Shown here: in pieces, positions 60,490 to 64,000 of the stretch
Numbering within the stretch: position 1 is the stretch's first letter
Layout: the number at the start of each line of letters is the position of its first letter
NCBI RefSeq assembly: GCF_023897065.1
Contig: NZ_JAMHIV010000003.1
Location: 1-64,000 of the forward strand
Direction of reading: 5' to 3'
DNA length: 64,000 bases
Origin: Crossiella sp. SN42
GTDB taxonomy: Bacteria > Actinomycetota > Actinomycetes > Mycobacteriales > Pseudonocardiaceae
Translations under genes and position numbers: made by a program
The notes under the pieces: generated by a model
Database searches by the model: none
What the model was told of the DNA's origin: nothing
The model's input: the letters and a program-made list of their open reading frames with translations, nothing else

Positions 60490-61468
60490 AGTAATGCGTA
60501 AGTCGGTCAGTGGTCGTAGGCGATCAAAGACCGGGTGACGGGTTGGCCGGTGGCGCGGTTGTGCCAGATGGCGGCGGTGAGGGCCAGCAAGCGTTGGGCG
60601 ATGCGGACTCCGAGGCCCTCGATGGTGCGTCCGCCGTGCTGTTCGAGGTCCAGCTGGCCTTTGAGGGTGTCGTTGACCGACTCGATGAGCTGGCGGATGG
60701 ACTTGAGCAGTGGCTCGCCGGGATGGGGCTTGCGGTTGCGGTAGGAGGGCCGGATCAGCCGGGCTCCGCGTTGGGTGAGGTAGTGGTCGAGTTTGCCGGA
60801 GACGTAGCCCTTGTCGGCGATGATCAGCAGCCCGGGGCGGTCGGTGAGCAGGCGGGGTTCGTGGTCGCAGATCGCCATGAGCACCTGCCGTTCGTCGATC
60901 TTGGGGTCTGCCAGGGCCCAGGTGATCGGCAGTCCGGCTGGGGTGCAGACCAGGTGCAGGCGCAGTCCCCAGAACCAGCGGGAGTGCGAGCGGCAGAAGC
61001 CGTACTTGGCCCAGCCTGCCAGCTCTGAGCGCTTGACCGTGGGCCGGGACCGGCCGCATTCCACCGGGGTTGAGTCGATGATCCAGGTGGTGTCGGTCCA
61101 CAGGTCGGTGTCGGCGGCCAAGCAGCGTATGACCTGCTTGACCAGTGGTAACGCGGCACGCAGGCGGCGGTTGTAGCCGGACTGGCCGGGCAGGTACCGG
61201 AAGGCGCCGGGCATCCGGGCGGGCAGGAAGCGCAGCCACCGGGCTTCGGAGGTGAACCCGAGCAGGGCTTGGGCCACGGCCAGGGTGACCAGCTCGGAGT
61301 CGGTGAGCTTGGGCGGTCTGCCCATCCGGGGCCTGCCCGTGAGGTGGTCGTCGATCTTGACGTAGAGTGCGGTGAGAAGGGTGTTCAGGTCGGTCGTCAC
61401 AAACTGATCTTGGACACCCTTCGCCTGTCTTCGGCTACCGCCTCGACTTACGCATTACTCGTCTAGGT
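60481..61468 (-). mobile_element. IS982-family insertion sequence
   Basis: Perfect 25-base inverted ends (ACCTAGACGAGTAATGCGTA plus AGTCG) at 60481-60505 and 61444-61468 enclose an intact transposase. No direct target duplication is visible at the flanks, which suggests a later deletion or recombination on one side. Confidence 0.93.
60507..61400 (-). CDS. IS982-family DDE transposase
   Basis: A 297-residue transposase, apparently intact. N-terminal PPKLTDSELVTLAVAQALLG is typical of IS982. The catalytic triad is in WIIDSTPVECGRS, LLIIADKGYVSGKLD and RQLIESVNDTLKGQLDLE; LAALTAAIWHN-like LLALTAAIWHN ends the core. It is probably a recent arrival, because ends and frame are undamaged. Confidence 0.94.
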   Translation of the reverse strand: MTTDLNTLLTALYVKIDDHLTGRPRMGRPPKLTDSELVTLAVAQALLGFTSEARWLRFLPARMPGAFRYLPGQSGYNRRLRAALPLVKQVIRCLAADTDLWTDTTWIIDSTPVECGRSRPTVKRSELAGWAKYGFCRSHSRWFWGLRLHLVCTPAGLPITWALADPKIDERQVLMAICDHEPRLLTDRPGLLIIADKGYVSGKLDHYLTQRGARLIRPSYRNRKPHPGEPLLKSIRQLIESVNDTLKGQLDLEQHGGRTIEGLGVRIAQRLLALTAAIWHNRATGQPVTRSLIAYDH

Positions 61469-62962
61469 GGCGGAATCGGGGTTGCTGGGCAAGCCCTCGG
61501 GCGGCGCGACGTCGCGGCCCGGTGGTCGGTATGGGCCAATTTCATCCGAAACGCTGCCGCTGAACTCTGCCTCGTCGAAACGGATGTTGCGGCTGAACTT
61601 TGCCCCGTCGAATAAGGCGTCACCACCGAACTGCGCCCTGTCGAACTGGGCTCCAGCATTGAATTGTGCCCTGTCGAACTGGGCGTCGCTGCTGAACTTC
61701 ACTTCTCTGAACAGGGCGTCGCCGTCGCCGAACGGGGTGTCGATACTGAACCGCGCCTTAGTGAACATAGCGTCCGCACTGAACTGCGCCCTGTCGAACC
61801 AGGCCCCAGCATTGAACTCTGCCTCGTAGAACTGGGCGTCGCTGCTGAACGTCACCTCGATGAACCTGGCGTCTCTGTTGAACTCTGCCTTGTTAAACCG
61901 GACATCGCCTCTGAACTCGGCATTGCCGAACATGGCATCGTTGAACTTCGCCCAACTGAACAAGGCGCGGCCACCGATCTGCGCCCCTTCGAACAAGGCG
62001 CGGCCACCGAACTGCGCCCCTTCGAACGAGGCGCCGCCACTGAACTTCGCCCTGTCGAACAGGGCGTCCCCAGTGAACTTCGCCCTGTCGAACTGGGTAT
62101 CGCCACTGAACCGTGCTCTGGTGAACGTTGCGGCGTGGATGGCGATGTCGTCGAGTTCAAGGTTGATGAGGGTGGCGCCGGTGAGGTCGAGGGTGATATC
62201 GCTCCAGAAGGTGGTTACCGATTTATCGGGGTTGCCTCCGGGGTTTAAGTGGTGGGTGAGGATGCGCTGGGCGGTGAGGCGCACCTCGAGTTCTTGGGCT
62301 CGTTCGCGGTAGACGTCGCCGATGGCAGTGTTGGTGTCGTCTTCGGGTAGATCACCGGGCAGGATGTAAGGCATGCGCAGGTAGGCGCAGAGAACGTCGA
62401 CGATGGTTTGGCGTTGTTCGGGGTGATCTTGCGCAAGGCGTTTGAGAGCGTAGAGACCGCCGAGGCGGACGGGGGCCTTATCGGAGCCGAGTTGCTCGAC
62501 CGATTTGCTGTAGAGGTCGGTGATCCGGCGGGCTTCGTCGGCGCGTTCGGTGGCCGCGGCGACCCGTTCCTGGTGGAGCCGGTTGGTCTCGAAGGTCTCG
62601 CGTTGTAGGTCGTAGGCGCGGGCGATGTCGGCCTGGTCACGTTCTTTCTGGGCGAGTGCTGTGGCGGTGTGTTCGAGGGCGATTTCGGTGGAGCGTTGCC
62701 TGCGCCAGGCGATGTAGAGGGCGAGGATGCCGCCGCCGCCGACGGCGATGCTGAGGGCTGTGCTGAGGGCGGTGAAGCGGGCTGTGACCAGCGTCGCGCC
62801 ATTAAGTCCGGCGGTTCCGGCCCACCACCACAGGGCGACCCCTGTTCCTGCGGCGATGGTAATGACCGCGCTGACGGCGAGCAGGATTTTTGTCCGGGAT
62901 GGCGGCGGCATCCGCGGCGCGGGCGTCGGGGCCGGATCTGGTTGAGGGATGAGGCTGGTCAC
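61463..62962 (-). CDS. Pentapeptide-repeat membrane protein
   Basis: 499 residues from the GTG VTSLIPQPDPAPTP; a longer frame starts at 63097 but its extra 45 residues look non-coding. Two transmembrane helices (about 25-50 and 65-90) precede a helical, charged region (STEIALEHTATALAQKERDQ) and a domain with VRLGGLYALKRLAQDHPEQR. From about 300 on there are some 35 pentapeptide-type units (A/FxxAxF, e.g. FDRAKFSGGASFEGAQF), forming a right-handed beta-helix. The stop codon is TAG within the IS982 terminal repeat, so the natural C-terminus may have been clipped by the insertion. Confidence 0.82.
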   Translation of the reverse strand: MTSLIPQPDPAPTPAPRMPPPSRTKILLAVSAVITIAAGTGVALWWWAGTAGLNGATLVTARFTALSTALSIAVGGGGILALYIAWRRQRSTEIALEHTATALAQKERDQADIARAYDLQRETFETNRLHQERVAAATERADEARRITDLYSKSVEQLGSDKAPVRLGGLYALKRLAQDHPEQRQTIVDVLCAYLRMPYILPGDLPEDDTNTAIGDVYRERAQELEVRLTAQRILTHHLNPGGNPDKSVTTFWSDITLDLTGATLINLELDDIAIHAATFTRARFSGDTQFDRAKFTGDALFDRAKFSGGASFEGAQFGGRALFEGAQIGGRALFSWAKFNDAMFGNAEFRGDVRFNKAEFNRDARFIEVTFSSDAQFYEAEFNAGAWFDRAQFSADAMFTKARFSIDTPFGDGDALFREVKFSSDAQFDRAQFNAGAQFDRAQFGGDALFDGAKFSRNIRFDEAEFSGSVSDEIGPYRPPGRDVAPPEGLPSNPDSAT

Positions 62963-63164
62963 CTGACGATCATCGGCGTGCGATGGCTGATCGTGTCGTA
63001 TGGGCGTCTCGAATTCACAACGATCATGGCGGCCGATCTTGGCGACGCGGGCACCGACCTGCCATGTACCCCCGAACTCCGCCACTACCTCCGCCAACTA
63101 GGCCCGAACACCGACCTGAGCGGACGTTGTGGTGGTCAGCGCACCGCTGACGCAGGGGGCGTGT

Positions 63165-64000
63165 CTACCGTTTGACGCGGGCTCGGATGGCCAGCGCGGC
63201 CAGGGCCAGCAGCAGCGGGCCGAGGGCCCGGCCGGCCATGACCGTCCACACCCCGGCGGGGGTCAGCCTCTGGTCGGCGTCGCGGAAGACCACCGACCCG
63301 AGCGCGATGCGGATCGCCTTGTCCATCCGGTCCGCGGTCCAGCGCTGCTCCGGCGGTGGTGGTGTTGCGGGTGCGGGCTTGACCTCCAGGGTGACCTGCT
63401 GCCCTCGCTCGGCCACCTCGGCGGTGATCGTGCCAGTGACCTGCTGCAGGCCGGTGCCCTGCGGCAGGCCGTAGGTGGTCAGCAGGACGAAGAGCACACC
63501 GATGGTGGCGGCCAGGATCGCGAGTGCGCGGCTGGCGCGTTGCCCGTACCCGGAGATCAGCCAGTACATCGTGAGCAGGATGCGTTCCGGGAGGCTGGTG
63601 GAGGGGGCGTGGCGGCGGGCCTCCATCTCGCCGTAGTAGAAGTCCCCGGCCCCGGCCTCGTTCTTGGCGTCCTCGAAGGCTTTGCGCAGCGACCGGTACA
63701 CCACAGCCAGCCGCTCCGGACCGACCGGCGGACGCTCAGCGGTACTGGAAGGAACGGCATCACCGAAACTGGGGAGGGTGTTGGCCCAGCCGCTGGACTT
63801 GCATCGCCCGGCGCGCCACGGGTGTTCCTCGGCCAGTACGCGCCGGGAGGTCCACCGCCACACCGGTGGCCAGGCCCGGCCGGTCTGCCAGCGGGGTGGC
63901 CGGTTGAATGGGCTACGTCCTTCCAGACGGAGTTTGTCCAGCTGGTGTGCTCCGGCGAAATGGCACCACCGCAGATCCACATCGGCCAGCGTCAGCTGCG
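63165..64000 (-). CDS. Pentapeptide-type membrane protein, partial at window end
   Basis: The frame is open to the end of the window; the 5' part lies outside. The visible part starts inside a pentapeptide-like region (LADVDLRWCHFAGAHQLDKL), then RLAVVYRSLRKAFEDAKNEA, GDFYYGEMEARR, two transmembrane helices (ALAILAATIGVLFVLLTTYG and PLLLALAALAIRARVKR) around an extracytoplasmic loop with PAPATPPPPEQRW. It ends in a basic tail. It is a neighbour of another pentapeptide membrane protein on the same strand. Confidence 0.8.
   Translation of the reverse strand, partial: QLTLADVDLRWCHFAGAHQLDKLRLEGRSPFNRPPRWQTGRAWPPVWRWTSRRVLAEEHPWRAGRCKSSGWANTLPSFGDAVPSSTAERPPVGPERLAVVYRSLRKAFEDAKNEAGAGDFYYGEMEARRHAPSTSLPERILLTMYWLISGYGQRASRALAILAATIGVLFVLLTTYGLPQGTGLQQVTGTITAEVAERGQQVTLEVKPAPATPPPPEQRWTADRMDKAIRIALGSVVFRDADQRLTPAGVWTVMAGRALGPLLLALAALAIRARVKR

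Overview
The window is high-GC actinomycete DNA. The GTG starts, SARP regulator, NB-ARC/NACHT proteins, type II polyketide genes and IS481/IS982 elements suggest a Pseudonocardiales-type genus such as Crossiella, Saccharothrix or Kutzneria, but the sequence alone does not fix the genus. Three blocks can be read.

Block 1 (about 1-28 kb). After an IS481 copy with a nonsense-mutated transposase, a membrane NACHT NTPase with a small membrane protein and two decayed oxidoreductase genes comes a biosynthetic cluster (about 8.4-26.2 kb) that matches the enterocin/wailupemycin (enc) logic almost gene for gene. PAL (EncP-like), CoA ligase (EncH-like), enoyl-CoA hydratase (EncI-like) and thiolase (EncJ-like) would turn phenylalanine into benzoyl-CoA. 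A benzoate ligase (EncN-like) would offer an alternative primer route. KS-alpha/CLF/ACP/AT (EncA/B/C/L-like) build the chain, a ketoreductase (EncD-like) reduces it, a flavoprotein strongly resembling the favorskiiase EncM oxidises and rearranges it, and a methyltransferase (EncK-like) methylates it. A SARP, a TetR repressor and a 14-TM exporter provide control and efflux. The EncQ/EncR ferredoxin/P450 pair is absent here. Two GATACC-N2-GGTATC palindromes, at the TetR/exporter promoter and between the SARP and encN-like genes, suggest one shared TetR regulon.

Block 2 (about 28-54 kb) is a defence island. It starts with a barstar-domain gene truncated at a 41-bp repeat that also occurs, inverted, at the left end of the window. 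Then come an unrecognised 688-aa protein translationally coupled to a GIY-YIG protein, a tRNA-Lys 3' fragment (candidate attachment site) and an NB-ARC/TPR protein. A type III-D-like CRISPR-Cas operon follows: TM-SAVED effector, small GGDD Cas10 without HD, one 1316-aa polypeptide that appears to fuse Cas7-Cas5-Cas11-Cas7-Cas7, Csx19-like, a TIGR03986-type RAMP, a frameshifted reverse transcriptase, Cas1, two tandem Cas2-like proteins and Cas6. It feeds two arrays with related leaders but different 36-bp repeats. Between the arrays, in the opposite direction, lies a ubiquitin-like conjugation operon (Ubl-E2 fusion, JAB peptidase, E1). After array 2 a coupled pair ends in a protein with two CARF-like folds and a HEPN-like R-x6-H motif, a second candidate cyclic-oligoadenylate effector.

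Block 3 (about 54-64 kb) holds a tRNA 3'-like fragment, an unknown Zn-finger protein, a DEDDh exonuclease, small membrane-protein genes, a decayed tyrosine recombinase cut by an IS982 element with perfect 25-bp ends, and two pentapeptide-repeat membrane proteins, the last running off the window.

Family names rest on motifs and domain order read by eye. No database search was run.
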